Assembly (NCBI GenBank): GCA_031271005.1
Contig: JAISWT010000058.1
Span: forward strand, 1 to 42,952
From: Prevotellaceae bacterium
GTDB taxonomy: Bacteria; Bacteroidota; Bacteroidia; Bacteroidales; Paludibacteraceae
DNA length: 42,952 bases
Direction of reading: 5' to 3'
Part shown: positions 24,696 to 33,987 of the stretch, piece by piece
Numbering within the stretch: position 1 is the stretch's first letter
Layout of the letters: each line of letters begins with the position of its first letter
Made by a program: the position numbers and the translations under genes
Notes under the pieces: generated by a model
The model's database searches: none
What the model saw: the letters and a program-made list of their open reading frames with translations, nothing else
Told to the model about the DNA's origin: nothing

Positions 24696-26041
24696 TTCTT
24701 ATTTTTATTTATTCTTGCAAGAATTTCTATTGTCCGCAGTTTGTCCTTATACAAATTGTTGGCGTTGATTTTTTCTATTGGCAATGCAGCGTCCGAATTG
24801 CCTTGCCAGCGGCGGCACAAGTAAACAGAGTCGTATATGCGCCCTGTTTTGTGTTCGCGGCTTAGGCGTAGCCCTACTGCGTAATCTTCGCCGTAACTTG
24901 TGTTTGGCAAGCCTCCAATGGCACGCAACACAGGTGCGTAAAAGCAACGAGGCGCACCTAATCCGTTAATTCGCAAAGCGTTATTATGTCCATTTTCGGC
25001 AGTCCATTCGCGGTGGTCAATCACGAATGGCGGTATGGGCTTGAGGTCAAAATCGGTTATGGCGTAAGAGCCAATCAGCATTGCGCAACGCTGCGTAACA
25101 AACTCATTTACAATGCGTTGCAAAGTGTTTTCATCGGCGTACAAATCATCGCTGTCCAGTTGGGCTACAAAGCGTCCGCAATGCTTGCTGAATATGCCTT
25201 CGTTCCAGCAGCCGCCAATGCCCAAGTCGCGCCGCGAAGGGCAGATGGAAATAACTTTTCCAGGTGAATTTTGCGCGAATTTTTCTATGATTTCGCCCGT
25301 TTTGTCAGTGGAAAAGTTATTCACAATCAAGATGTTATATTTAAAATCGGTTTTTTGATTCAGAGCAGAATCAATGGCTGTGGCAATGGTTTTTTCGCGA
25401 TTGCGGACCGGGATAATCACAGAAATTTCGACAGGAAAATTTTCTGATTTTTCAAAAATAATATCTTCGGTATTGGGTTTTGTAAATGCGCCAATTGCTT
25501 TCAGATGGGCAGTACAGGCATTTTCCATTTCAATTTGCACTTCCCTGTTTTTCGGATTAACGTAATCGAACTGCTGTTCGCCGCTTTGCTGCAAGTGGCG
25601 TTCCTCTTCGGAGTAGAGCAGTTCGTTTATATGCAGCAATTTATGTGTTTGCGAGAGTTTCAGGCGCAAATCGTACAGTCCGGCAAAGCGGTAGTTTTCA
25701 GTCATTTGCGCGGCAGCATTTTTCAATGCCGCAGTGTTGAGCAGCAGCAGCGAGCCGAAATCAAAGTCATCGCGCAAACTTCCTGTCTGATAATCAATTA
25801 GCGGATTTGGGGTCAATTTTCCGCTTTTTATTTTAAAATAATCGGAAAAGACAAGTCCCGCACCCGTATCGGCGGCTATTTGCAACATGCGACCCAATGC
25901 TCTATGACCCGGCGAAATATTTGATTTTAAGTAAATTAAGGTAAATTCAGTATCAGATTTTGCGGCAATTTTGCAAATATTTTCAGAACTCTCGTTGGGG
26001 GAAATTACAAATGTATTTATCTGATTATTAATTATTTCCAT
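24683..26041 (-). CDS. Glycosyltransferase family 2, probably tandem-domain
   Basis: The 452-residue cytoplasmic enzyme has a C-terminal GT-A domain (about 205-452) that is unmistakable: [37 protein letters not shown] and the metal-binding [11 protein letters not shown]. The first ~200 residues also look like a degenerate GT2 half ([41 protein letters not shown]) without the N-terminal nucleotide-binding motif. Acceptor and sugar are unknown. It overlaps the DUF4922 gene by 13 bases, so translation is coupled. Confidence 0.85.
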   Translation of the reverse strand: MEIINNQINTFVISPNESSENICKIAAKSDTEFTLIYLKSNISPGHRALGRMLQIAADTGAGLVFSDYFKIKSGKLTPNPLIDYQTGSLRDDFDFGSLLLLNTAALKNAAAQMTENYRFAGLYDLRLKLSQTHKLLHINELLYSEEERHLQQSGEQQFDYVNPKNREVQIEMENACTAHLKAIGAFTKPNTEDIIFEKSENFPVEISVIIPVRNREKTIATAIDSALNQKTDFKYNILIVNNFSTDKTGEIIEKFAQNSPGKVISICPSRRDLGIGGCWNEGIFSKHCGRFVAQLDSDDLYADENTLQRIVNEFVTQRCAMLIGSYAITDFDLKPIPPFVIDHREWTAENGHNNALRINGLGAPRCFYAPVLRAIGGLPNTSYGEDYAVGLRLSREHKTGRIYDSVYLCRRWQGNSDAALPIEKINANNLYKDKLRTIEILARINKNKKWTH

Positions 26042-26061
26042 TTATATAAATTTTTTCTTTG

Positions 26062-26069
26062 CAAAATTA
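26062..26069 (-). promoter_or_regulatory. Possible -7 element for the glycosyltransferase gene
   Basis: The minus strand reads TAATTTTG about 20 bases before the ATG. A TTTG lies 24 bases further upstream, longer than the usual spacing, so this is tentative. Confidence 0.4.
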
Positions 26070-26174
26070 ATTATAATTTCCGAGAAATCAGCGCAAAGCA
26101 TTTCTAAAAAATTGCTTCTTTACAGTAGGAGTTCGTTTTGTAAAAATGTTTATAAAACCTTATACCCCGGTTAT

Positions 26175-28208
26175 TTACTCCTTTATTGGCGGGTATGTTA
26201 TTCTTGTGTGATAAATGCTTTTGACTTTCTCTTTGAGAATACTTTTCACTTTTTCCACGTCGAGGAAACTTATTGGCGCTTCTTTGAATTGTCCGTCTGC
26301 AATCTGGCTGTCAATCATATCTTCCACCATTTCGTCAATGCTCTCTACTGTGTATTCCTGCAAGCTGTGCGAGCGTGCTTCCACCGCATCCACCATCATT
26401 AAGATTGCTGTTTCTTTCGTGTTTGGACGCGGTCCCGGGTAAGTGAAGTCTGCGTCATTGGGCTTTACACCGGCGTTTGCGTTTATAAATGAGTTGTAGA
26501 AATATTTTGTTTTGCTTGTTCCGTGATGAGTGGTTATGAACTTGATAATCTGTTCGGGGATATGGTGTTTTTTAGCGATTTGCACTCCGTCTGCAACGTG
26601 TGCAATAATCAGTTTTGCCGCTTGTGCAAAGTCAAGTTTGAGCAGGGGATTGTTGCCTCCTGCCTGATTTTCGGTAAAATATTCGGGGTGCAAACTTTTG
26701 CCGATGTCGTGGTAAAGCGCTCCTGTTCGCACAAGTAAGGCATTGGCATTTATTGCTTTAGCCGCTTCCGTGGCAAGATTTGACACTTGCAAAGTGTGTT
26801 GAAATGAACCCGGCGCTTTTTCGGCAAATTTAATCATAAAGTCGCTGTTGATATTTGTCAGTTCTACCAGAGTGATGCTGGAAACAAGTCCGAATATTTT
26901 TTCTATAAAATATATTAGAATATAAGAAAACAGCATCAGAAAACTGCTAATTGCAAACAGGATTACAGGTAGCCAGTGAATGTTGGCAATGGACTGTCCT
27001 TTGGCAATAAATTCCAGTCCGATGTAAGTAACGAGGTAACAGATAAGAACATATAACGCTGTCCGCGCCAGTTGCGAGCGTTGCGTGAGGTCTTTCATGT
27101 TTGAAACGGTTATCATTCCTGCGGCGATTTGCAAAATTACGAACTGAAAAGGGTTGTCAACAATCAGCGTAAGTATAAGCACAGTAACGAGATGCGAGAA
27201 TAGCGCGGTGCGCGAATCGAAGAACACGCGAATAATAACCGGCAACAGAGTGAAGGGAATAAAATATATTGAAAAAGTTGAGAATCTGATAGTTAGCGCC
27301 GTCATCGCCACAATGAGCAAAATCATTAGCGCAATAAGAAAAAGGTTGCTCAAACTGTCGTAAATACGTGGTCTAAAGACGTAAATATATAAGAATAATA
27401 GCGTTATGAATACGAGAATCAGAATAATTTCGCCGATTGTTTCCATCATCGACTGTTGTGTACTAGTATTGCGTTTTTCGTATTCTATACCTAACGAGCG
27501 TAATTTGGCGTATATTTGGGCAGTTACAATTTCGCCGCGGTCAATAATTTTTTCGCCGCGCAAAACCATTCCTGTGGTCTGCGAGAAGCCTTTGAGCAGT
27601 TCATTTTTATAACTTTCCGACACCAGACTGTCATATTTTACGTTCTCTTTCAGATACAGATTCAGATTGTAATCGTTCATTATGCTGTACATTTGCGGCG
27701 CGGAAGAGATAATGGCTTCGTAAGCGGTCTTTTGAGTGTACAAATTGTTGATATCCACACGCTTTGAAATGCGGTTCGGATAAATGCAGTTGATTTCGCT
27801 GCGCTTGTCTTTTGCAAACTGTTTCACATAGTCCGACTCCACAATGCCGTTTTCATAGACCTTGATAAATTCGTCTGTAACAAGTTGTTGAATATAAATA
27901 TCTTCGTTTTCCAGCAAGGTTTGTATTTTTCTGATTTGCAGTTGTGAGGTAGCAGTATCGAATGAAAAATAGGGCACAAAATCGTGCAACAGCCTGTACT
28001 TTTCATTTGCAATATCTTTTTCCGACTTGAAAACGGGAAAATCAAAAGGCGCGGTAATTATGTCGTAACTCCAAGGCTTGCCCTCTTCAAAATGAAAATT
28101 CAACTTGTCGGTACGCGGAAACAACTGAATTACCGCAGCCGCTAAAACTGCGAATATTAAGACTTTAAACACTGTTTGTACCGATTTCTTATTGAAACTT
28201 GATTTCAT
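26175..28208 (-). CDS. PgpH-type 7TM-HD phosphodiesterase
   Basis: This membrane protein of 677 residues probably hydrolyses cyclic di-AMP, as PgpH of Listeria does. The order is one N-terminal transmembrane helix (about 11-30), a large extracytoplasmic 7TMR-HDED domain (to about 255), seven transmembrane helices (about 258-445), then a cytoplasmic HD domain. H471 (GSFQHTLQVSNLA), H500-D501 (ALYHDIGK), IIAHVADGVQIAKKH and TTHHGTSKTKYFY supply the metal-binding residues. The ATG at 28208 starts a plausible signal-anchor. The gene stands alone, with a possible -7 element at 28240-28247. Confidence 0.9.
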   Translation of the reverse strand: MKSSFNKKSVQTVFKVLIFAVLAAAVIQLFPRTDKLNFHFEEGKPWSYDIITAPFDFPVFKSEKDIANEKYRLLHDFVPYFSFDTATSQLQIRKIQTLLENEDIYIQQLVTDEFIKVYENGIVESDYVKQFAKDKRSEINCIYPNRISKRVDINNLYTQKTAYEAIISSAPQMYSIMNDYNLNLYLKENVKYDSLVSESYKNELLKGFSQTTGMVLRGEKIIDRGEIVTAQIYAKLRSLGIEYEKRNTSTQQSMMETIGEIILILVFITLLFLYIYVFRPRIYDSLSNLFLIALMILLIVAMTALTIRFSTFSIYFIPFTLLPVIIRVFFDSRTALFSHLVTVLILTLIVDNPFQFVILQIAAGMITVSNMKDLTQRSQLARTALYVLICYLVTYIGLEFIAKGQSIANIHWLPVILFAISSFLMLFSYILIYFIEKIFGLVSSITLVELTNINSDFMIKFAEKAPGSFQHTLQVSNLATEAAKAINANALLVRTGALYHDIGKSLHPEYFTENQAGGNNPLLKLDFAQAAKLIIAHVADGVQIAKKHHIPEQIIKFITTHHGTSKTKYFYNSFINANAGVKPNDADFTYPGPRPNTKETAILMMVDAVEARSHSLQEYTVESIDEMVEDMIDSQIADGQFKEAPISFLDVEKVKSILKEKVKSIYHTRITYPPIKE

Positions 28209-28239
28209 GTTCTTTAATTTTTTGTGTGTTATGGGAATA

Positions 28240-28247
28240 CAAAATTA
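28240..28247 (-). promoter_or_regulatory. Possible -7 element for the PgpH-type gene
   Basis: The minus strand reads TAATTTTG, 32 bases before the ATG at 28208. The -33 region (TTTC) is poor. Confidence 0.45.
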
Positions 28248-28351
28248 TAAAAAGTATTTTGTTTTGAAATTTTTTTACTAAAAATATTAAAAAATAAAAA
28301 CTCTTACTTTCCAATTTCCATAATTATTTGATATTTATATTGTTACCATAT

Positions 28352-28562
28352 TGATTACGCCCCGTTGGGGCTTGTGTATTATTCGCCTTTTGTTCGGGGT
28401 TGTCTCAAAAGTCAAAGTTTCTTTACCACAAGGGGCACAAAGTTTTTCACAATGAACACAAAGCGCTGGTTTTCAACATCTATTCTTTGTGTTCTTTGTG
28501 GTAAAATTGAATTTTTGAGACAGCCCCCTATTGATTGTACGGCTTTCAGCCGTTTGTCCTGC
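28352..28562. repeat. REP-like hairpin element split by an insertion
   Basis: 28352-28395 (GATTACGCCCCGTTGGGGC, then TTGTGTATTAT) and 28529-28562 (TATTGATTGTACGGCTTTC, then AGCCGTTTGTC) correspond to the adjoining parts of 16193-16284. Between them sits the element at 28396-28528 in place of the AGGGC hairpin. Confidence 0.8.
28396..28528. mobile_element. Second MITE-like element, terminal repeats GGGGYTGTCTCAAAA
   Basis: The left end is GGGGTTGTCTCAAAA and the right end the inverse of GGGGCTGTCTCAAAA, 14 of 15 matching. The interior forms a long hairpin from CTTTGTG/CACAAAG stretches related to 41716-42040. A third, solo end (GGGGCTGTCTCAAAAG) lies at 28817-28832. Such ends are reminiscent of IS1182-type elements, from memory only. 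No transposase gene is present. Confidence 0.7.
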
Positions 28563-28639
28563 TAATTTCAATCATTAGAAATCAGCCCTGATTTTTTTGA
28601 GCAAAAAAATGTTTAGCGGACAGCAAAAATTAGTAATTT

Positions 28640-28817
28640 TTTAGCCAAAAGGTAATTAACCTTCTCGTCAAAAGGTTTCAGACTTTTTTTAAAAAGGTTA
28701 GTAAGCTCTTCGTCAAAAGGTTTCAGACCTTTTTAAAAAAGGTTAGTAAACTCTTTGTCAAAAGGTTTCAGACCTTTTTAAAAAAGATTAGTAAGATCTT
28801 CATCAAAAGGTTTCAGG
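28640..28817. repeat. Tandem 45-base repeat of terminator-like hairpins
   Basis: The motif RTCAAAAGGTTTCAG starts at 28667, 28712, 28757 and 28802, exactly 45 bases apart. The first three units hold AAAAGGT-TTCAG-AC, a T run and a small stem, much like a weak intrinsic terminator. The array ends abruptly at the solo MITE-like end. Confidence 0.88.
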
Positions 28818-28880
28818 GGGCTGTCTCAAAAGTATTTTTTATAAACGGGAACTCCTGAAAATTGATTATTTGATATTATT

Positions 28881-29108
28881 CTCCCGCTTTGGCGGAACAA
28901 GTCTTATTATTTCACAGAGAGACACAGAGAGATTAAAGAGTTATCAAGTTAGTTGCTAATTGAGAATTGAGAATTGAGAATTGAGAATTGAGAATTATTT
29001 TTACATTGAGACGCAAAGCATTGTGTCTGTACATTGCTATCTGCTAATTGCTAATTGCTATCTGCTAATTGCTATCTGCTAACCACTAACAATTAACCAC
29101 TAACCACT
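28881..29108. repeat. Composite repeat block overlapping the kinase-gene 3' end
   Basis: The modules are a CCCGC hairpin (28881-28902), CAGAGAGACACAGAG, five AATTGAG heptamers, the hairpin GACGCAAAGCATTGTGTC (29010-29027), GCTAATT/CTATCTG heptamers, then CACTAAC heptamers reaching into the kinase gene. 28910-29039 matches the inverse of 8338-8453. Confidence 0.88.
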
Positions 29109-30835
29109 ATTTTCCCTTTTCTTATGGAAAAAATAAATTCGAGCCCGCCGCTTGCGTGCGTTTTTGCACAGATAGAGCCTCCGTGCAGTTGTATGACATT
29201 TTTAACTATGGACAATCCCAATCCTGATCCGCCAACGGCGCGTGTGCGTCCTCTGTCAATTCTGTAGAAGCGTTCAAAAATGCGCTCAAAATGCTGCTCA
29301 TCAATGCCTGTGCCCGTATCGTAGTAAGTGAAATACACAAATTCGCTGTCATTGAGGCAGTTGGAAATGCCTATTTCCACGCCTTTCCCTGCATATTTTA
29401 TCGAATTGCCTGCCAAATTTTGAAAAACCGAAAAAAGTAGCGTGTAATTACCGTACACAGTGAGGTCGGGGCTGATGTCCACTTTCAGCGCTATTTGGTT
29501 TTCTGTAAGTTGCTCGTGCAAATCGATGCACAGATTGTTTATTAACCGGCTAACATTCAGCGGTTTGAACCGGAACGTTTCACCTGCTTCGCCAATCTTG
29601 GCAAGCAGCGTAACATCATCTATCAGTTCCGACAGTCTAACTGCTTGATTACAGGCATTTTCAATGAACAATTCCTGCTTTGCAGGCGTGAGCTTGCGCT
29701 GCTGCAAAGTTTCGAGGTAAGCACGGATAGAAGTAACAGGCGTGCGCAATTCGTGGGCAATATTGGAGGTCATCTCCTGCTTCAGAGTAGCGGTTTTGGC
29801 GGTCTCGGTGATATCATCAATTGTAATCTCAAAACTTTTATCGCTGAATTTAAGAACTTTAATCAAATAAATTTTCCCGTTTTTCTCTATTTTATTTTCC
29901 CAAAGGCGATTTTCGGAATTGTCATTTTCAATGAAATCGGCAATTTTAGCGAACGTAAATTCTTCAAAAATTTGATTTATATTTACAGTGGGTTGCCTTA
30001 CTAACTGATTGACATACATAATGAAATGAGTATTTACAAAAATCTTTTCGCGTGCGGCATTAAAAATTCCGATTCCTGTGTAACTTGTCTGAAAATGTCG
30101 GATAAGATTTTCGCGTGCGGTTTCTGCCTCCTGTTTTTTCTGCTCTTTCTGTTGAAAAATAGCCACCAGTTCTCGCCCTATCTCGCCCAATTCATCGTAT
30201 GGGAATGTGGTTTTACTGTCGGGTGCGTTGCCTTGACGCAGGCTGGCGCTGAATGTGCGCAACGAAGCGAGCGACTTTGAAAATCTGTTTGCTACCGCCC
30301 AAACCATTAACAGCACCAGAATAAAAAGCAGTAAAGTGATGTAGATAAACGAGTTGCTTGAGCGCAACAAACTTTTCACTTCCGTGTCGTAGGGCAATGC
30401 TGCACGAATATAAAAATTGGAAAAATGTTTTGCATAATACAAAAATTCACTTCCCGTGGATGCCGAAAGCCGAATGTCTGAGCCAAAGGGCTGATAACGT
30501 GCCTGCAAAATTTCTGACCTGCCGGAATGATTGCCAAGCAATAGCAGGTCTTCTATTTCGCTGTCAAAAACTACTGTGCCTGCGTTGTCTATTACAGTGA
30601 TTCTCAATTGCGCGGGCAAAAGTTGCAGCAGATTGTTGAGTTTGAACTGCGCACTGTCACTCTGATTTTCAATTTCTTTGTCAATGATATTAACATATCC
30701 GTCGAGGCGTGCTTCCAGGGCAGCACGGCGATTATGACGCTCCTGCCGCTGCTCTATAACGATAATGCCCGCTACAAATATCGCAAAAATGACAGCGCAA
30801 ACAAAAGTAAGTCCAAGCGTGTACGGCAACTTCAT
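29093..30835 (-). CDS. Sensor histidine kinase, PhoR-like
   Basis: This is a membrane kinase of a two-component system, 580 residues long. It has a first transmembrane helix (about 7-28), a periplasmic domain (about 30-158) and a second helix (about 160-182). A HAMP-like and PAS-like linker follows, then the dimerisation helix with phospho-accepting H361 in SNIAHELRTPVTSIRAYLE. The ATPase domain has the N box FQNLAGNSIKYA, DTGTGID with D506, and GGSGLGLSIVKNV. The response regulator gene lies 116 bases upstream, and phoU and pstB are in the same gene run, so a role in phosphate sensing is inferred. The last residues (VVSG) and the stop come from CACTAAC repeat sequence. Confidence 0.88.
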   Translation of the reverse strand: MKLPYTLGLTFVCAVIFAIFVAGIIVIEQRQERHNRRAALEARLDGYVNIIDKEIENQSDSAQFKLNNLLQLLPAQLRITVIDNAGTVVFDSEIEDLLLLGNHSGRSEILQARYQPFGSDIRLSASTGSEFLYYAKHFSNFYIRAALPYDTEVKSLLRSSNSFIYITLLLFILVLLMVWAVANRFSKSLASLRTFSASLRQGNAPDSKTTFPYDELGEIGRELVAIFQQKEQKKQEAETARENLIRHFQTSYTGIGIFNAAREKIFVNTHFIMYVNQLVRQPTVNINQIFEEFTFAKIADFIENDNSENRLWENKIEKNGKIYLIKVLKFSDKSFEITIDDITETAKTATLKQEMTSNIAHELRTPVTSIRAYLETLQQRKLTPAKQELFIENACNQAVRLSELIDDVTLLAKIGEAGETFRFKPLNVSRLINNLCIDLHEQLTENQIALKVDISPDLTVYGNYTLLFSVFQNLAGNSIKYAGKGVEIGISNCLNDSEFVYFTYYDTGTGIDEQHFERIFERFYRIDRGRTRAVGGSGLGLSIVKNVIQLHGGSICAKTHASGGLEFIFSIRKGKIVVSG

Positions 30836-30924
30836 ACTACTGTTTTTTTTGGTGATAAGAAATTAATAACATATAAAAGTTTCAATTCTGCGGATTGATA
30901 TTCAGGTCTGCCAGCGCTTAGTGG

Positions 30925-30960
30925 TTATTCTTAATTCTCAATTCTCAATTCTTAATTCTC
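30925..30960. repeat. Heptamer array at the regulator-gene 3' end
   Basis: Four AATTCTC/AATTCTT units follow TTAGTGGTTA. The minus-strand reading GAGAATTAA provides the last codons and the stop of the regulator gene. Confidence 0.85.
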
Positions 30961-31632
30961 CAGCCTGAACATGTATCCGTAGCCTGTTCTGTTGTGCAGA
31001 TTTTCGCCGAATGTGCCGAGTTTGTTGCGCAGGCGCGCGAGATGTACATCAACTGTGCGCTCTAAAACGATGCTGTCTTTCCAAATGCGGTCAAGAATTT
31101 CGTCTCGGCTAAAAACGCGCTCTTCGTTCTGCACCAACAATGTCAGCAGTTCAAATTCGGTTCTGGTTAGATACACAGTTGCGCCGTCCAGCGTTACCGC
31201 TTTGGCAGTGAGGTCAATGCGCAGTGTATCTCGCTCAATGAGGTCTTTTGAAGGCGCGGGTTGAGGCGCTTCGGTACGTTTAAGCACCGATTTGACACGC
31301 GCAATCACCTCTTTGACCGAAAACGGCTTGCTAATATAGTCATCGCCGCCGGTGGAGAAGCCTGTAAGCATGTCATTTTCAGTGTTTTTGGCTGTAAGGA
31401 AAATCACAGGCACGTTGTTCCCCGATTTCCGTAACAGGTCAGCCATCTTGAAGCCCGACATTCCGCCCATCATCACATCGAGCAGCACGAGTGCATGCTC
31501 AGGTCGCAAAATTTGCAGCGCACTCTCCGCCGAGTCTGCGCAATCAACTGTGTAGCCCTCGCTTTCGAGGTTGAATTGCAGGATTTCGCGAATGTCCTGC
31601 TCATCATCTACTATTAATATTTTGGAACTCAT
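30952..31632 (-). CDS. Response regulator, OmpR/PhoB family
   Basis: This is a DNA-binding transcription factor of 226 residues. The receiver domain has the acidic pocket D9-D10, phospho-accepting D52 (VLLDVMMGG), T80 (IFLTAKN) and K102 (YISKPF). The C-terminal winged helix contains LTRTEFELLTLLVQNEERVF, then SRDEILDRIW, VDVHLARLRNKLG and the ending RTGYGYMFRLEN. It partners the kinase encoded 116 bases downstream. Its place beside phoU and pstB suggests PhoB function, which is inference. The stop lies in a heptamer array. Confidence 0.9.
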   Translation of the reverse strand: MSSKILIVDDEQDIREILQFNLESEGYTVDCADSAESALQILRPEHALVLLDVMMGGMSGFKMADLLRKSGNNVPVIFLTAKNTENDMLTGFSTGGDDYISKPFSVKEVIARVKSVLKRTEAPQPAPSKDLIERDTLRIDLTAKAVTLDGATVYLTRTEFELLTLLVQNEERVFSRDEILDRIWKDSIVLERTVDVHLARLRNKLGTFGENLHNRTGYGYMFRLEN

Positions 31633-31643
31633 AATTGTAAGTT

Positions 31644-31680
31644 ATCAGTTTTCAGTAATCAGTTTTCAGTAATCAGTTTT
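31644..31680. repeat. 14-base tandem repeat upstream of the regulator gene
   Basis: The unit ATCAGTTTTCAGTA (two 7-base halves) is repeated two and a half times just before the regulator gene. A GGCAGGGGCTGCATGATTGC palindromic-repeat relative follows at 31690-31715. Confidence 0.7.
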
Positions 31681-31719
31681 GGGGGGACGGCGGCAGGGGC
31701 TGCATGATTGCCCCTACTG

Positions 31720-33987
31720 TTAAAATTCGCAACTTACCGCAATCCCTGCCTGCAATGGAGTTCCTCTTTGTACAAAAGAGTTCCCTATTGACTTGAAATA
31801 GAAAGTATTATATTCGGTATTTGTCAGGTTTTCTGCCCAGAAGTTAATTCGCGCGCGTCCTTTGACTAAGGAAATTTGCGCCCCCAAAAGCCCGTAAAAT
31901 GGCTGCGAAATCATATTATCTTCGTTCCAAAAGATGCGCCCGGCGCCTTTGTACGTTATCTGAAATACAATTTTTTCCAAATTTTTATTGTCAAAAATCA
32001 AATTATAGTCGCCAATTATTGCAAGCGTATTTTGAGGTGCATAAGGCACAAAATTGCCTGCGTAATTGCTCTGTCCGTCTTCAAATTTCAGGAATTTTGC
32101 GTTCGTGTAGCCGTAATCTACGCTCAAACTCACTTTTTCACCTGTATATTTAGCCGACAATTCAGCCCCGATGCTCCGCATGTGTCCCGCGTTGGACATC
32201 TTCCTGCCTGTTGATTTGCCCGGCGGAAAAACTGTAAGTTGCTGGTTTTTGCAATCAATATAAAACAGTACTGTATTGACAGTCAGTTTATTGCTCAATA
32301 AATATAATGACGAGCCGATTTCGCAGTTCCAACTGTATTCGGGTTTGTACGGCACGTCATCAATGGTAGAACTGCCGTCGGGGTGCACTCCAAATTGCTG
32401 CATAATATCCGCCTGCATTTTGCTTTGTAGAATATCGGAAAAAATTTGCGTGTTAAATCCGCCCGCCTTGTAACCGCGCGCCAGTGAAATGTATACGTTA
32501 TTTGCTTTGAAACGGTACATTACCGACAGTTTTGGCAGCAGTTCGGGGAAAGAGACAGATTTATTGCCCGTCATTTCCGAATTTATTTGTTTAAAATCCT
32601 GATTTTGCCATTTATTATATCTGAAAAAAATTTCCGAATAATTTTTGTAATCAATAAAAGTATGTTCAAAATCGAAGCGCAAACCTGCTGTAAGTGTAAG
32701 ATTTCCAATGTTGTATGACGATTGATGATAAGCGGAGACTCCAAAATTGGGCAGCGTAAAATCGCTGAAAATGGTGAAGTTGTTGTCGCGAAATTCTATT
32801 GCTCCTGTGGGGTCGAGGTAATTTTGGATTCCGCGATTGGCGTTTGCAAGTATCAAACTGTCGATACCTGTTTGCTTGAACGTAACCGGCGCGTTCATTC
32901 GCAGCGACCTGTAAAATCCGAAGATGCCGCCAATCCACTGCCACCCTGACGACACAGAGTTAGATTTGACAACAAATTCCTGTGTTACAGTCTTTTCGTT
33001 TTGTTTTTGGATTAATGTAAAATAGGACTGCGGCAAAAAATCCTGGTCCAAAATCATTCTATCTTTTAAATATTGAAAACTTGTGGAACTTTCGGCAATA
33101 ATATTGTCTTTGTGATAACGAAATGTCAGTCCGTTGGTAATCGCCAGACGGTCGTAAAGACAAGGGTCGTTGTGATTAATCGGCTGAATTTCATTTGTTT
33201 GCAAATCGTATTTTGAATAAGCGAAGCCGTTTTGCCTGATTGAGTTAAACGATAAAATGTAATTTGCCGTAAGATTTTGGTTTATTAAATGTAAATAACG
33301 CATCCGCGCGCCGTCTGCAATAAAATTGTCTGCTTTTTCGCCGTCAAAAACGTTGGTAAAGAAGCCGTCGCTTTGTCGGTGATGCAGCGAAATGGACATC
33401 GCCACTTTTTGTGTGATTTTTTTGTAGACCGAGAGTCCAACGTCAAAAGTATTTTCGTTGCCGTAACTTGCTGAAAATCTCGTTCCTTCGTAACTGAATG
33501 GCGACATTGTGAAAACATTTATTACTCCTCCGGTTGCATTGCGCCCGTAAAGAGTACCCTGCGGTCCACGCATCATTTCAACTCTCCCAATATCATAGAA
33601 ATCAAAATCGTAGGCGTTTTTGTTCAATACCGGAATATTATCTACATATAATGCCACCGACGGGTGGTCAATGCGCGTTCCTAATCCTCTGACGTACATC
33701 GAACTCGTCATTTTTGAGCCATAGTTGGGCTGATAAAAATTCGGGGTAACAAACGATAAATCTTTGGGCGTTTCTATTCGTCTGTTTTCAATTTGCCGCA
33801 GCCCAAAAACAGACTGCGATGCGCATTGCTCAAACACGCCCTGCTGCTTGACAGGCGCAACTATTTCTATTTCAGCAAGTTTGTGGACGCTGTCAGACTG
33901 CTCTGACGGTATGCTGATTAATCCTAATAATAATAATAAACTCATTCGGTTCGGTGATAAAAAAATGGATAAAATTTTACGGCACAA
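31720..33987 (-). CDS. TonB-dependent outer-membrane receptor
   Basis: This is a 22-strand outer-membrane transporter that uses TonB energy. The N-terminal part has a signal sequence and then a TonB-box-like KLAEIEIVAPVKQQ. The plug domain contains RQIENRRIETPKDL, SSMYVRGLGTRIDHP and VEMMRGPQGTLYGRNATGGVINV, and the barrel ends in SCEF with terminal Phe. LARGYKAGGFN and the final NLTNTEYNTFYF are typical of siderophore/iron-complex receptors. There is no SusC-type N-terminal extension and no SusD partner. The start is taken as TTG at 33987, which keeps basic residues ahead of the signal helix and overlaps truB by 11 bases; ATG at 33945 is the alternative. The substrate is unknown. Its place between truB and the phosphate regulator genes is unusual. 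Confidence 0.87.
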   Translation of the reverse strand: MCRKILSIFLSPNRMSLLLLLGLISIPSEQSDSVHKLAEIEIVAPVKQQGVFEQCASQSVFGLRQIENRRIETPKDLSFVTPNFYQPNYGSKMTSSMYVRGLGTRIDHPSVALYVDNIPVLNKNAYDFDFYDIGRVEMMRGPQGTLYGRNATGGVINVFTMSPFSYEGTRFSASYGNENTFDVGLSVYKKITQKVAMSISLHHRQSDGFFTNVFDGEKADNFIADGARMRYLHLINQNLTANYILSFNSIRQNGFAYSKYDLQTNEIQPINHNDPCLYDRLAITNGLTFRYHKDNIIAESSTSFQYLKDRMILDQDFLPQSYFTLIQKQNEKTVTQEFVVKSNSVSSGWQWIGGIFGFYRSLRMNAPVTFKQTGIDSLILANANRGIQNYLDPTGAIEFRDNNFTIFSDFTLPNFGVSAYHQSSYNIGNLTLTAGLRFDFEHTFIDYKNYSEIFFRYNKWQNQDFKQINSEMTGNKSVSFPELLPKLSVMYRFKANNVYISLARGYKAGGFNTQIFSDILQSKMQADIMQQFGVHPDGSSTIDDVPYKPEYSWNCEIGSSLYLLSNKLTVNTVLFYIDCKNQQLTVFPPGKSTGRKMSNAGHMRSIGAELSAKYTGEKVSLSVDYGYTNAKFLKFEDGQSNYAGNFVPYAPQNTLAIIGDYNLIFDNKNLEKIVFQITYKGAGRIFWNEDNMISQPFYGLLGAQISLVKGRARINFWAENLTNTEYNTFYFKSIGNSFVQRGTPLQAGIAVSCEF

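Noticed and set aside
28640..28817. CRISPR array
   Set aside because: The units are contiguous 45-base tandem repeats without unique spacers, and no cas genes are present.
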